In this document: one piece after another, positions 32,987 to 44,773 of the stretch | Layout of the letters: each line of letters opens with the position of its first letter | How positions within the stretch are numbered: the first letter of the stretch is position 1 | Translations under genes and position numbers: made by a program | Assembly: GCF_033568475.1 (NCBI RefSeq) | Contig: NC_133121.1 | Coordinates: 195,124,664-195,188,663 of the forward strand | Direction: 5' to 3' | Length of the DNA stretch: 64,000 bases | Source: Henckelia pumila | Lineage: Eukaryota; Streptophyta; Magnoliopsida; Lamiales; Gesneriaceae | Notes under the pieces: model-generated | The model's input: only the letters and a program-made list of their open reading frames with translations | What the model was told of the DNA's origin: nothing | Databases searched by the model: none

Positions 32987-33858
32987 AACTCCAAAGCAAA
33001 TTCACTTATTAGGGTAACCTATTGAAGATGGAAAGACGGGTAAAGCATTGGATTAGGAAAAGATAATAAAAAAATAAATATAAAAAGAACAATAAAAAAT
33101 ATAAAGGAAAGAAAATACTGGGTTGCCTCCCAGTCATCGCTAAGTTTATAGTGTATTGACCGACTTTCCAGTAGCAGCCATCAAAGAGCGGTTGTGCCCA
33201 TAGTAAGAGTCATACGACTCTATGTATGGGTCTTGATTTCATGCGCCCTCAAGCTTGGCGTGATATTGACATGGGAAGCTCGTCGGTCCAGCAATATTCA
33301 GCATGAACTGATTATTTTGGAAAGAGACTCCGAATCTAGGCTGAAGCTCATGGAGGATGAAATATTTTGGAGTTGGCGTCAATGGCAAGAACGGATCTTC
33401 TAATGATGTACATGTAAAAACCACTGACAAGGTCAAATCCTTTTCCTTGTATATTTCTTCCTCCTCCACTGCCACTTTGGCTACTCTTCAATTAAAAATT
33501 CTTCAAATAGTATTTATTCTTGCTCTGGCTCAATTACTTCATTCTCTTGACAGATCTCATAAAATGGTTCTATAAGAAGCGCAATTTGTTCATCCAAAAG
33601 ACTCAAAGAGTTGATGCGGCTTTCCAAGAACTTATTTGTATCTGCCTGCTTTTTCACAAAGTTATCCAACTAGCCACATGATCCTCAAAATTCTATGTAC
33701 ACTCTTCTTGATGCTCAAATTGTGGGTTCGCAAAGTTTGTGGAGTTGAATTCTGGAGGATATTGGTGACTCCAACCCTGCAGTGAAGGATCACAATGCCA
33801 ATGGTAGTCGAAATATTCCATATAATTTAACAAGTTCATAGCACTGTTATAATCTCTG
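32987..33858 (-). pseudogene. Athila-like remnant X, coding tail and hairpin
   Basis: This continues remnant X on the other side of element C. The minus strand reads NLLNYMEYFDYHWHCDPSLQ, GWSHQYPPEFNSTNFANPQF and EHQEECT at 33700-33858, then decayed frames including GVSFQNNQFMLNIAGPTSF and YDSYYGHNRSLMAATGK. A perfect hairpin follows at 33117-33134 and then AT-rich DNA. I do not recognise the protein. The position before the hairpin suggests a non-autonomous Athila-related element with a gag-like or substitute coding region and no pol. Confidence 0.5.
33117..33134 (-). other. GGGAGGC hairpin (remnant X)
   Basis: ACTGGGTTGCCTCCCAGT is a perfect copy, in reverse complement, of the hairpin at 50117-50134 of element D. 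Confidence 0.7.
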
Positions 33859-34858
33859 TGATTACCCCTTAATTCGGTTTAAATAAATTATATTGTAAAG
33901 CGTACCAGGTCAAGTTATAGTAAGTGGATAGAGAGTCCAAGTATAGATCTCACAGAGACTGTAGTAAATTCTAAATATTTAATTATTTTACTTAATCTAA
34001 ACAAAATAACAAAAAGGATGTGATGAGTTAAATAAAAATTTAATTACTAAAACAAATAAGAAATAAAATATCTAAAGGATAAATTTAATTAAAATGAGAC
34101 AACCAAGACACAAGCATGTACCAAACAAATTATGCAAACAAGTGGCAAATCTAGGATCCAGATTTAATGTTAAATCACGGCGAATTCTCTTAATTTATTT
34201 AACAGTATATTTCTAGAACAGTTAAACCTATTCAAATTTTCACAGATTAATTTTCATAATTCTAATCAAATTCAAATGCATTGGAAATTATGAGAATTCA
34301 GTTTTCACCTAAAACCGCATACTGAAACTAAATACTATTTCTAGTCGGTTTAACCATATGTCAATTATTGGAGTGATCGAAATTAATCTCTAATCTGTCG
34401 ACTCAGAATCAATTAACAAGAAAGTAAATAATTTATTAGATTATTCACAAGAACAAAACATAAATCCAACAACCAATAATCTTAATAAAAATCTAAAAAT
34501 CTCAAATCAAAATCCACATGTTCGATATAAAATTGTTCGGCCCAATATCGTCGTTTTGGTTGAAGAAATACTAATCAATAATTGAAAACAATATTCAACA
34601 AAAGTTTTAATCAACAAAAAATTAAGAAATAAAAGAGAAGAAAAGAAAATCTCCAAGCCTCTAGCCTCCTAGCTGCCTTCTCTCTATATTGTGATGTCCG
34701 GAACCCTTCATCTGATGTTAATTCTCCTATTTATACGTCCAAATACAAGAATTATTGGTTTCCTTCTCGCACAAGAATTTTCCCAATTTAGGACTCTGTA
34801 CGCTGTCTTGCTAGAGCAGTAGAAAATTCCCGCTCGAGCAAGAAACACTCTGCCAAAC
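33859..34858 (-). repeat. Truncated Athila-like LTR
   Basis: Its minus-strand end (CCGAATTAAGGGG...CA at 33859) and backbone match S2, S3 and C (GGTACGCTTTACAATATAATT, the TTGTTCGGCCCAATAT block). One decayed CTCGAG dyad lies at about 34812-34845. It joins X coding DNA directly, with no primer site, so it is a solo LTR or a deletion product. Its 5' end is lost at the junction with element D's LTR near 34858. Confidence 0.65.
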
Positions 34859-34904
34859 TTACCTATCTTTTATCAGACTTAGACGTGGAAGAACGCTGAA
34901 GAAC
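34859..34904 (+). repeat. D 5' LTR fragment left of element E
   Basis: TTACCTATCTTTTATCAGAC...GAAGAAC matches D's 3' LTR at about 53798-53843. It ends with AGAAC (34900-34904), the left copy of E's target duplication. Confidence 0.85.
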
Positions 34905-36882
34905 TGTAACGCCCCGAAATTATCTTAATTGAGTTTATTTGAGATAATTGGAGATTAGAGAATTCAAGAGATGATTTGTTTTTTATCAGGGTATATTTTG
35001 CAATTTTTGGAATTTTCAGGGACTAAAACGCAAAATTTGGATTTGTTGTATTATTTGGACTTGGAAAATAATTGAATTAGTCTCATTTGTTTCCTTCATC
35101 CCTTCCAAACGTGATTCCTCCATTGAAGAATCCCCAAAGTCTCTTCAAGATTTGTGATTTCATTTTTCGGTCGATCCGCCCGTTAGAATTTATTTTCGAA
35201 GCCAGATTCGTAATCCCGACAACAAGAGCTTCATTCTATCGTAAGTATTTCTCCGATCAGTTATACTTCAATTTTCGGATGTTGTTAGAATCGAATGAGT
35301 TTCGGTTATGATGTTCTTGAGCTAGTTCTTATCGTTTATTCTTAGTCGGTTTTGAAAAAGAGCGTCGTTCGGAATTGTTAGGATTTTTGGAAGCTTATTT
35401 CAAAAAAGTGGATTTTGAGATTTGTTGGATTGAAATTGTTATTGATGTTTTAGCATTGTATTAAGTTGATTGCGATGCTATACTACTGTTTGTGTTTTCG
35501 GTTTGATCAGAATATAGTCGTTATGCCACCGGTTTGTGTTTTGGGATTTTGATTCGTTTGAATTGTCGAACCATTGGCAGTTGGGTTTGATTGTCGTTGT
35601 TGACCTTCTTTTGCCTTCGTACAGATTCATTTGAAATTGGTTAAGCCCAGAGTTAGCAGTAATAGATCGTCAAAGAGTTGAACGAAGAGAGATAAAGAGT
35701 TTTACCTTGAGCGTTTGTTTTAGTGGTTGTATGATTTTTGATATAACCTCTTATTGTAGCTTATACAGAGTTGGAGCTATCTGAATCGTAAGGTACAAGC
35801 ATACATCGTTTAAGCGGGATAGAACATTCAAGACAGATGGTTCTTGAGTTTTCCTTAAATCACATACTTACATCATCAATACTTGTTCTAGAATGGGGAA
35901 CTTGTATTTTGTTGATTAACTCTTGTTATTAGTTGAATTATGGATTAATTCTTGTGTTTCTATATGCATTCATCTTGAGCCAAATCTTTGATTTCAGCGG
36001 ACTGTACGGCCTTTTTTGTTTAGACGTTTTGTGGGCTATATTGTGAGTGACCTGGGTTGTAGAAGTTTAGCTAGTGCCAGCGTACTCCTTGTAGTCACAC
36101 CAAAGTCTAGAGGATGGAGATACGTGACACCACCTCGATCGGGAGAGTTGGTGGGTTGTTTACGTGATCTCATCCTCGGGATCCCAAAAGAATAACATAA
36201 ATTCCTTCATTATCAGAGTTGATATCCCGGTTTAAAGACATGCATTTCATTCGTATTAGCATTGAATATTTTGTCTTTATTTCATGTGATTGAGATATTA
36301 CTTGTTATTGCATGTTATGTTGGTTTTACTGGGAATATCTTTCTCACCAAAGTTATCCGGCTATTGCTTTGTTTTGTATGTGTACTTGGCAACAGGTGGG
36401 GCATGATCGAGTCAGCGGATACTTGGTTAGCATCAAGATCGAGAGATAGAAGTGGCACTCGGTTTAGAAGTCGAACAACATTTCAATCTAGTTATATGTT
36501 AGAACATGTTTAGAACTCGAACTTGTTGTTCATGTTGTATCGATTATGCGAGTATTGAGGTTTGTATGTTGTTGTTGCATGTATTTTGTACCTCATTATG
36601 TATTGAATGGATTTATGTAGTTGAAGTTGGTAAGTTTATTTCTGGAAATTTGTTCAGAGTTGCCCTCGCTCGATCGGTAGAGTTTGACCGATCGAGCGAG
36701 ATGTCTGTAGCCTCTTTTCTGTTTTTCAAAGCCTTGCCCGCTCGATCGGTTGAGTTTTACCGATCGAGCGAGGCACTGTTCACCTGAAAAATAAAATTTT
36801 TTTTATTTGACTTATCTATTGGTTTATCTTAGCTTATTGTTTTAAGTATCCGAGATTAGATGTTTAGAACCGAGGTCTCACA
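34905..36882 (+). repeat. 5' LTR of element E
   Basis: TGTAACGCCCCGAAATTATC to CCGAGGTCTCACA, 1978 bp. It carries two CGATCG dyads near its 3' end, against three in the 3' LTR. Confidence 0.92.
36669..36768. promoter_or_regulatory. CGATCG dyads in the 5' LTR of element E
   Basis: Two perfect inverted repeats CTCGATCGGT-8 nt-ACCGATCGAG start at 36669 and 36741, 72 bp apart. They are about 115-215 bp from the LTR 3' end. The DNA or the RNA could form a 10-bp hairpin; the first extends to 14 bp with flanking CTCG/CGAG. Confidence 0.7.
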
Positions 36883-36887
36883 TTAAG

Positions 36888-36899
36888 TGGTATCAGAGC
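36888..36899 (+). other. Primer binding site of element E (initiator tRNA-Met)
   Basis: TGGTATCAGAGC lies 6 bp after the 5' LTR and complements the 3' end of plant initiator tRNA-Met, the usual chromovirus primer. Confidence 0.92.
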
Positions 36900-37186
36900 G
36901 ATAAGTTCTTGGTTGAACTAGAAGTGAGCGGGGTAGATCGAGTCCGCTTGAATTGGCTCCTTGCATGTGATTGAGTTATTTATTTGATTATTTAAATTAC
37001 ATGCAAGCATGATTTATTATTTAATAAATAATTGAATTACATGATTATGTGATTTAAATTATAAAGCATGGACTACTTGAGATATAACTGTTTTTGTTTA
37101 TCGACTTGTATCCAAAATTCTGAGAGGTTGAAGGGCACTGAATTGTAGCGATTGAGATATCTTGTGTCCTAACCTTTGATTATCAG

Positions 37187-38173
37187 ATGAGTCCTTGTCG
37201 AGTAATTAACAAAAACTCACCGCCAGTTACTCCTCCGAACGAGCAGGCTAGTACCGAAACTGATCAGATGGATGCCACAGCAACGCCTATGGAAACCTTA
37301 TTGAAGAGGATTCAGTCGTCTAACCCGCCAATCTTGCAGGGTACAGAGAATCCAGTTGACTGTGAGAGCTGGTTGGACGATATAGATCAGCTTTTTGATT
37401 CTCTCGACTATTCTGATAACTGCAGAACCAGGTTGGTTATTCATCAGCTACGGGGTGTTGCTAAGAACTGGTGGATCACGTCGAAGAGAGCCATTGAAAA
37501 TCGAGATACAGCTATTAACTGAAATCTTTTCAAATCTTAGTTTTATAAGCAGTTTTTCCCAGTTTTGTATCGAAAGGATAATGGAGCCGAGTTTGCCACT
37601 CTAAGGCAAGGGAATTTGAATATCGAGCAGTATGTAGCCAAGTTTGATAGTTTGATGAGATTTGCACCGCACATTGCCGACAATGAAGAAGCAAAATCCA
37701 ACCAGTTCGTTAATGGTTTGAACCCCGATATCTTCACGTTGGTAAACACTGCTAGGCCTAATAATTTTGCGGATGCCATAAATAATGCAAAGGGAGCTAA
37801 AACAGGTTTGTTGAGACAAAGAAGAGCTCCATTTGTGCCTCACCAGCCGAGACAGTCTCAGAACAAACCGTCACAGTATCAGAATCAATCATCGCAGTAT
37901 CAGAACCAACCACAGAGGTCTGATGGAGGAATCAGTGGGAGTAATATAAGGGATCATTTCAAAGCAAAAGGGAAACAGTTCAAGAAGCCGGGGAACAGTT
38001 CTTCTAGCTCCAGTGGCTCCAAGCAGTTCGGTTCAGGACAGAGTTCCGGATTTTCATATATGTTATGTAACAAGTGTGGAGGTAGATACTCCCAAAAGCA
38101 GTGTGTAGGAGTTTTTGGGAACTGCAATATCTGTCAACAGCCAGGACACTTTGCTAAGGTGTGTCCTCAGTGA
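37187..38173 (+). pseudogene. gag of element E
   Basis: It opens MSPCRVINKN, then NPPILQGTENPVDCESWLDD and LRGVAKNWWITSKRA (capsid core). Two nonsense changes follow (TGA at 37520, TAG at 37538). The same frame resumes with FYKQFFPVLYRKDNGAEFAT, LRQGNLNIEQYVAKFDSLM, and a Q/S-rich linker. A CCHC zinc knuckle, CNICQQPGHFAKVC, at about 38130-38167 binds RNA. The frame stops at 38171 (TGA for a likely CGA Arg). Length and order fit a chromovirus gag of about 330 codons. Confidence 0.92.
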
Positions 38174-38715
38174 GGTAAAGATCGAGCTCAGAGTAGGAGT
38201 TATTCTAGACCTAGAGCTCAGCCTGAGAGGCAGACTTTTGCAGTTCACTCCTTCCAGCCTCAGCAACAGAATAGACAGGGAGATAACCCGAGTGCAAACC
38301 AGCCTTCGAGACAGCAGACACGAGTCTTTGCTCTGACTGAGGATCAGGCTCAGGCAGCACCTGACGATGTAATAGCAAGTAACTATTCGATTTATTCTGC
38401 TCATGTATTGCTATATACGGGTGCGTCTCACTCTTTTATATCTGAGAATTTTGTATTGATGCATGCCTTGCCTTGTGAGCCTTTACCTGCTGTAGTAGCT
38501 GTTACTTCACCTTTGAATGGGGAATTGTGTCTGTAAGATTGGTTTGGAACTGTGAAATTTGTTTCAAAGGTAACGTGATTATTTTTGATTGTATTATTCT
38601 TGGGTTTTTAGATTTTGACTGTATTATCGGTATAGATTCTTTGACCAAGTACAGGGCTACTGTTGACTGTTTTCAGAAAGTAGTCCGTTTTAGACCAGAG
38701 ATGGCAGAGGAGTGA
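38174..38715 (+). pseudogene. Aspartic protease of element E
   Basis: The active-site loop reads LLYTGASHSFISENF, where this family has D before TGAS, so the catalytic aspartate is now tyrosine. A frame change near 38530 separates it from DFDCIIGIDSLTKYRATVDC. A stop follows MAEE at 38713. Both the point change and the frameshift inactivate it. Confidence 0.88.
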
Positions 38716-38763
38716 AAATTCTTCGGTAGGGGTTCTCGATCCAAAATTACTTTAATATCTGTT

Positions 38764-40200
38764 TTGTCGATGACTCGTTTGTTACAGAAAGGAGCAAAGA
38801 GATTCTTGATCTATGCAGTGGATGTCCTGAAATCAAGCCCAGAATTGGTTGATATACCAGTGGTTAGAGAATTTGCTGACGTCTTTTCGGACGAGATTCC
38901 TGGATTGCCGCCTATTCGAGACATCGAATTCAGCATTGAATTATTGTCAGGTACTCAGCCAATTTTCAAATCTCCTTATCGTATGGCACCAATAGAATTG
39001 AGAAAATTGAAAGAACGGATTGAGGATTTGATTGCCAAGGGATACATCAGACCTAGTGTGTTGCCTTGGGGTGCTCCTATTCTCTTTTTACGAAAGAAGG
39101 ATGGTTCTATGCGGCTCTGTATTGATTACTGTCAACTGAATCAAGCTACGGTAAAGAACAGGTATCCTTTACCTAGAATAGATGACCTTTTTGATCAACT
39201 GCAGGGTTCTTCTGTCTATTCAAAGATTGATCTGAGGTCGAGATATCATCAGCTGAGAGTGCGAGAGGAAGATATTCATAAAACCGTATTCAAAACGAGG
39301 TATGGTCATTTCGAGTTTATAGTCATGTCGTTCGGTTTGACTAACGCTCCAGCAGTTTTCATTGGCTTGATGAACCGTATCTTTCATGGTTATTTGGATG
39401 AGTTTGTTTGTTATTTTCATCGATGATATTCTTATCTATTCGAAGAACGGTACTGACCATGCAGAGCATTTGAGGATCGTCTTGCAGATTTTGCGGGCTG
39501 AACAGTTGTTTGCCAAGTTGTCTAAGTGTGAGTTTTGGTTGGACCGAGTCATCTTCCTCGGTCACATTATTTCAGGAGATCGGATTTCTGATGATCCCAG
39601 CAAGATCAAAGCGGTTATGAATTGGCCTAGACCGACATCAGTTCCTGAGATTCGAAACTTTATGGGTTGAGCTGGTTATTATCGCCGATTCATCGATGGA
39701 TTTTCATCTATTGCAAATCTGATTACCCAGCTGACTCAGAAGAATGCGCCTTTTATCTGGACTGCAGATTGTGAGGCTAGTTTTGTTGATCTGAAGAAGA
39801 GACTGACCAGTGCTCCGATTCTATTTATTCCATCAGGTACTGGAGGTTTTACCATTTATTGTGATGCTTCTAATCGAGTCTTGGATTGTGTTCTTATGCA
39901 GCTTAAGCACGTTATAGCGTATGCATTGAGGCAGCTGAAGCCTCACGAGACTCGTTATTTGGTTCATGATCTTGAACTCGCTGGGATCGTATTTTCTTTA
40001 AAGATTTGGCGTCACTATCTTTATGGTGAGTCTTTCGAGATCTTTTCTGATCATAAGAGCCTTAAGTATTTGATTTCACAGGCAGAACTGAATATGAGAC
40101 AGAGAAGATGGTTAGATTTGTTGAAGGATTTCGACTGTGAAATCAAATACTACCCCGAAAAGTCGAATGCAGTTGCAGATGCCTTGAGCCAAAAGCTTTG
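38764..40200 (+). pseudogene. Reverse transcriptase and RNase H of element E
   Basis: [61 protein letters not shown], then [11 protein letters not shown] (first catalytic Asp) and [11 protein letters not shown] one-base T insertion at about 39412 shifts the frame immediately before the catalytic FIDDILIYS. The second frame continues KCEFWLDRVIFLGHIIS and meets a stop at 39668 (FMG-stop-AGYYRRFI). RNase H: FTIYCDASNR (first Asp), LELAGIVFSLKIWRHYLYGE, FSDHKSLKYLIS and YYPEKSNAVADALSQK. The second stretch is open from 39671 through integrase. Confidence 0.92.
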
Positions 40201-41284
40201 TTCTTTATCTCTTTCTACTATTGGTGTTTCTCAGTTGATCGATGATTGTTGCACTTCTGGTTTGGAGTTTGAAATAGATCGGAGGACTATCAGGGTGTTT
40301 GCTATTCAAGCCAAGCCAGAGTTATTTATTATGATCAACGAAGCACAAAAGTCTGATCCGAGCACTCAGATTTCAGTAGAGAAAGTCAGATATGGGCCTC
40401 AGTCTGAATTACAAGTTAGAGATGATGTTTTTTTTGTGAATAATCGTATTGTTGTGCCCGATGTTTCGGAGTTGAGGCAGCGTATTCATCAAGAGGCACA
40501 TTGTAGTCGGTTCAATATTCATCCTGGAGGTCGGAAGATCTATAACGATCTGAAGAATAAATTCTGGTGGAAGAAGATGAAGAGTTATGTCACGAGAATT
40601 GTATCTCGATGTTTGAACTGTCAACAGGTGGAAGCAGAGAGGAAGCGACCGGGTGGTCTGTTGCACAGTTTAGTTGTTCCTGAATGGAAGTGGGATCACA
40701 TTTCGATGGATTTCGTCACGAAGCTACAGCGATCTGTTCGAGGATGCGATGATATTTTGGTAGTGATCGATAGATTGACGAAGTCTGCTTGCTTTATTCC
40801 GTACAGGATGACGTATCATCACGATCAGATGGCTGAGTTATATGTTAGGAATGTTTTGAGATTGCATGGTGTGCCAAAGTCGATAGTTTCAGACCGAGAC
40901 CCTAGATTCACTTCGCACTTTTGGCACAGTCTTCAAGAGGCACTTGGTACTCGATTGCATCTGAATGCAGCACATCATCCTCAGACCAACAGACAGTCAG
41001 AGCGGACTATCCAGACTCTTGAGGATATGCTACGAGCAGTAGTGCTAGACTTTGGCACTAGTTGGAAGGATTCTTTGCCTCTTTTCGAGTTTTCCTACAA
41101 GAACAGTTATCAAGCGAGTATCGGTATGGCACCTTTTGAGGCTTTGAATGGTAAGAAGTGCCGATCTCCTTTGTTTTGGGACGATGTGTCCGAGTCACCT
41201 GATTTGGGACCGGATATGCTTCGAGACATGGCAGAGCAAGTAAAGATCATTTATGCAAGAATGAAGTCAGCTCAGGATAGATAG
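40201..41284 (+). pseudogene. Integrase of element E
   Basis: The zinc-binding part reads HQEAHCSRFNIHPGGRK ... RIVSRCLNCQQ; the catalytic core has its acidic triad in HISMDFVTKLQ, SIVSDRDPRFTSHFW and QSERTIQTLEDML. FEFSYKNSYQASIGMAPFEA and GKKCRSPLFWDDV follow. The frame is open over the whole domain and ends with a stop after KSAQDR (TAG for probable CAG) at 41284. Confidence 0.92.
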
Positions 41285-41746
41285 ACAAAGTATGCAAATA
41301 TCAGACGTAGACCTCAGAGTTTCGATCAGGGAGACCAAGTATTCTTGAAGATTTCTCCTTTCAGAGGCACTGTCAGATTTGAAAAGAGAAGAAAGTTATC
41401 TCCGAGATTCATCGGACCGTATGAGATTTTTGAGAAGTTAGGCGATCTTGCCTATAGGCTTGCACTTTTTCCATCTTTATCGGGTATTCACGACGTTTTT
41501 CATGTCTCTATGTTGCAGAAATATCATCCAGATCCTTCTCATATTCTTTAGTCTGACGAGGCCGAGCTTGACGAGACTCTGAGCTACTTTGAGCGACCGA
41601 TTCAGATCCTTGACCGAAAGGAGAAGCAGCTCAGAACCAAGTCAATTTCTTTTTTGAAAGTTCAGTGAAGCCGTAACGGAGTCGAGGAAGCGACTTGGGA
41701 GACAGAGTCTGACATGAGACAGTGGTTTCCAGAGTTATTCGGATGA
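41285..41746 (+). pseudogene. Integrase tail and chromodomain-like end of element E
   Basis: The stretch reads GDQVFLKISPFRGTVRFEKR, SPRFIGPYEIFEKLGDLAYR, VFHVSMLQKYHPDPSHIL, a stop, then FERPIQILDRKEKQLRTKSI, FLKVQ-stop and EEATWETESDMRQWFPELFG. The last part matches the chromodomain-like tail of Tekay-type chromoviruses, thought to steer insertion into heterochromatin by binding modified histone H3. Two nonsense codons break it. Confidence 0.85.
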
Positions 41747-41828
41747 CGTGAGTTCTTCTTTCTGTCTTAAGTTCTTAATTCTATCTTGTGACTGATTCTT
41801 ATTGATTTCGAGGACGAAATCTCTTCTT

Positions 41829-41841
41829 AGAGAGGGAGAAT
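41829..41841 (+). other. Polypurine tract of element E
   Basis: AGAGAGGGAGAAT stands directly before the 3' LTR. The upstream TTTCGAGGACGAAATCTC motif is shared with the CACTA-borne chromovirus. Confidence 0.85.
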
Positions 41842-43881
41842 TGTAACACCCCGAAATTATCTTAATTGAGTTTATTTGAGATAATTGGAGATTATAGAAT
41901 TCAAGAGCCGATTTTTTTTTATCAGGGTCTATTTTGCAATTTTTGAAATTTTCAGGGACTAAAATGCAGGATTTTTTATATTATTTGGACTTGGATAATA
42001 ATTGACTTAGTCTCAATTGTTTCCTTCATCCCTTCCAAACATGATTCCTCCATTGAAGATGCCACAAAGTTTCTTTAAGCTCTGTGATTTTATTTTCCGG
42101 TCGATCCATCCGTTAGAATTTATTTTGAAGGCAGATTCGTAATCCCGGCAGCAAAAGCTTTGTTCTATCGTAAGTATTTCTCCGATTAGTTATAATTCAA
42201 TTTTCGGATGTTGTTAGAATCGAATGAGTTTTGGTTATGATGTTCTTGAGCTAGTTCTTATCGTTTATTCTCAGTCGATTTTGAAAAAGAGCGTCGTTCG
42301 AAATTGTTAGGATTTTTGGAAGCTTATTTCGAAAAATTGGATTTTGAGATTTGTTGGATTGAAATTTTTATTGATGTTTTAGCATTGTATTGAGTTGATT
42401 GTGATGTTATACTGATGTCTGTGTTTCCGGTTTGATCAGAATATAGTCGTTATGCCGCCGGTTTGAGTTTTGGGATTTTGATTCGTTTGAATTGTCAAAC
42501 CATTGGCAGTTGGGTTTGATTGTCATTGTTGACCTCCTTTTGTCTTCGTACAGATTTTTTCAAAGTTGTTTGAGCCCAGAGTTAGCAGTAATCGATCGTC
42601 GAAGAGTTGGACGAAGAGCAGTAAAGAGTTTTACCTTGAGCATTTGTTTTAGTGGTTGTATGGTTTTTGACATAACCTATTATTGTAGCTTATCTAGAGT
42701 TGGAGCTATCTGAATCTTAAGATACAAGCAGACATCGTTTAAGCGGGATAGAACACTCAAGACAGATGGTTCTTGACTTTTCCTTAAATCACATACTTGC
42801 ATCAATACTTGTTCTAGAATGGGGAACTTGTATTTTGTTGATTAACTCTTGTTATTAGTTGAATTATGGATTAATTCTTGTGTTTCTATATGCATTAATC
42901 TTGAGCCAAATCTTTGATTTCAGCGGGCTGTACGACCCTTTTTGTTTAGACATTTTGGGGGCTATATTGTGAGTGGACTGGGTTGTAGAAGTTCACCTAG
43001 TGTCAGCATACTCCTTGTAGTCGCACAAAAGTCTAGAGGATGGAGATACGTGACACCACCTCGATCGGGAGAGTCGGTGGGTTGTTTACTTGATCTCATC
43101 CTCAGGATCCCAAAAGAATAGCAAAAATTCCTTCATTATCAGAGTTGATATCCCGGTTTTAAAGACATGTATTTCATTCGTATTAGCATTGAATATGTTG
43201 TCTTTATTTCATGTTATTGAGATATTACTTGTTACTGCATGTTATGTTACTTTTACTCGGAATATCTTTCTCACCGGAGTTATCCGGCTATTGATTTGTT
43301 TTGTATGTGTACTTGGCAACATGTGGGGCAGGATCGAGTTAGCGGAGACTTGGTTAGCATCAAGATCGAGAGATAGAAATGGGACTCGGTTTACAAGTCA
43401 AACAGCATGTCAATCTAGTTATATGTTGGAACATGTTTAGAACTCGAACTTGTTGTTTATGTTGTATTGATTATGCGAGTATTGAGGTTTGTATGTTGTT
43501 GTTGCATGTATTTTGTACGTCATTATGTATTAAATGGATTTATGTAGTTGAAGTTGGTAAGTTTATTTCTGGAAATTTGTTCAGAGTTGCCCTCTCTCGA
43601 TCGGTAGAGTTTGACCAATCGAGCGAGATGTATGTAGCCTCATTTCTGTTTTTCAAAGCCTTTCCCGCTCGATCGGTTGAGTTTTACCAATCGAGCGGAG
43701 CTGGTCCTTGAGGCGGACAGCAGCAGGGCAGAACTTGCCCTCTCTATCGGTTGTGTTTTACCGATCGAGCGAGGCATTGTTAACCAAAAAAATAAAAAAA
43801 ATTATTTGACTTATCAATTGGTTTATCTCAGCTTATTGTTTCAAGTATCCGAGATTAGATGTTTAGAACCGAGGTCTCACA
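41842..43881 (+). repeat. 3' LTR of element E
   Basis: TGTAACACCCCGAAATTATC to GAGGTCTCACA, 2040 bp. It aligns with the 5' LTR but is longer, mainly because of a third dyad unit at about 43697-43770. The C-to-T change in CGCCCC is one of several methylation-type differences. Confidence 0.92.
43596..43769. promoter_or_regulatory. CGATCG dyads in the 3' LTR of element E
   Basis: Three units start at 43596, 43668 and 43742 (pitch 72 and 74 bp). All have an 8-nt loop; several arms carry one C-to-T or G-to-A change (ACCAATCGAG). Confidence 0.7.
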
Positions 43882-44768
43882 AGAATGCTTGGCGGCTAGG
43901 TTTTATTTTTAATTTCTCTTAGACTTCTTCTCTTCTTTTGATTTTATTGCGAATTTTCATGAATATTTGTGGCTAGACTTTAGAACATGGTTGAGAAAGT
44001 CAAGCCCTTGAATTTATTTATTTGTGAGATTCGAATTCTCAGTTTTTGATTATTATTGAGTATCAAAAGTTGTTTTGGATTATTTTATGCTTGTATGTGA
44101 GATTTTCGGATTGATCACCCTAGGATTTCGCTTTACAATATACTGCTAAATTAGGATTCAAATTCGTAATTGTTAGAACAACCTAATTTGTGAAGCAACT
44201 GCAATTAATAGTTTTCCGCTTGTGAATTTATTAATCTGTAGGAACAACGATTGACTAGATTAAATACATCCGCTTGTGTATGTGTTATCAAGATTCATCA
44301 GTTTTACTAGTTTGAATGTTGCCTTGGATTTAAATATAATTGTTTGTATTGGGTTGATTCATTTGTAAGGGTTAATTTACAACGCTTATGTCTAATTAAC
44401 TAATATTAAGGTGAAACAAGAATTAAATTTCCAATGATGAATATTCAATTATGATTAATTATTTTTAGATAATCGATGATCGAATGAATAATTTCAAGGG
44501 TGTAGTCGACCTATACCAAGGCTTGTTTTCAATTGATTTCTCATCATTTTAAATCTTGCATGCTAGTGATAAAATTTGATTTAAATTGCTTTAAATTTTT
44601 AGTAGTTAATTTCAAAACTCAAACCTCCTTTTATTTTATTTAAGTAATTTTTAAGAACACTATAAATTTCACTTTTCTCGTGGGAACGATCCCTACTCTC
44701 ACTGATGCATACTTTATTTATCTGAGTTGAGTCGGGTAATTTGGGCGCGACACGACTAAGCGTTACCA
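43882..44768 (+). repeat. D 5' LTR fragment right of element E
   Basis: It resumes with AGAATGCTTGGCGGCTAGG, matching AGAACGCTTGGCGGCTAGG in D's 3' LTR, and runs to CTAAGCGTTACCA before the primer site. 887 bp, against 884 bp for the matching part of the 3' LTR. Confidence 0.9.
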
Positions 44769-44773
44769 AATTT

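Larger units (their letters stand above)
34905..43881 (+). mobile_element. Element E: Tekay-type chromovirus (Ty3/gypsy), full length but mutated
   Basis: LTRs of 1978 and 2040 bp (TGTAAC...TCACA) surround a tRNA-Met primer site, gag with zinc knuckle, protease, RT, RNase H, integrase, a chromodomain-like end and a polypurine tract. Target duplications are AGAAC (34900) and AGAAT (43882). The intact site in D's 3' LTR reads AGAAC, so the right copy has mutated C to T. Stops and frameshifts in every domain make it inactive. Confidence 0.92.
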
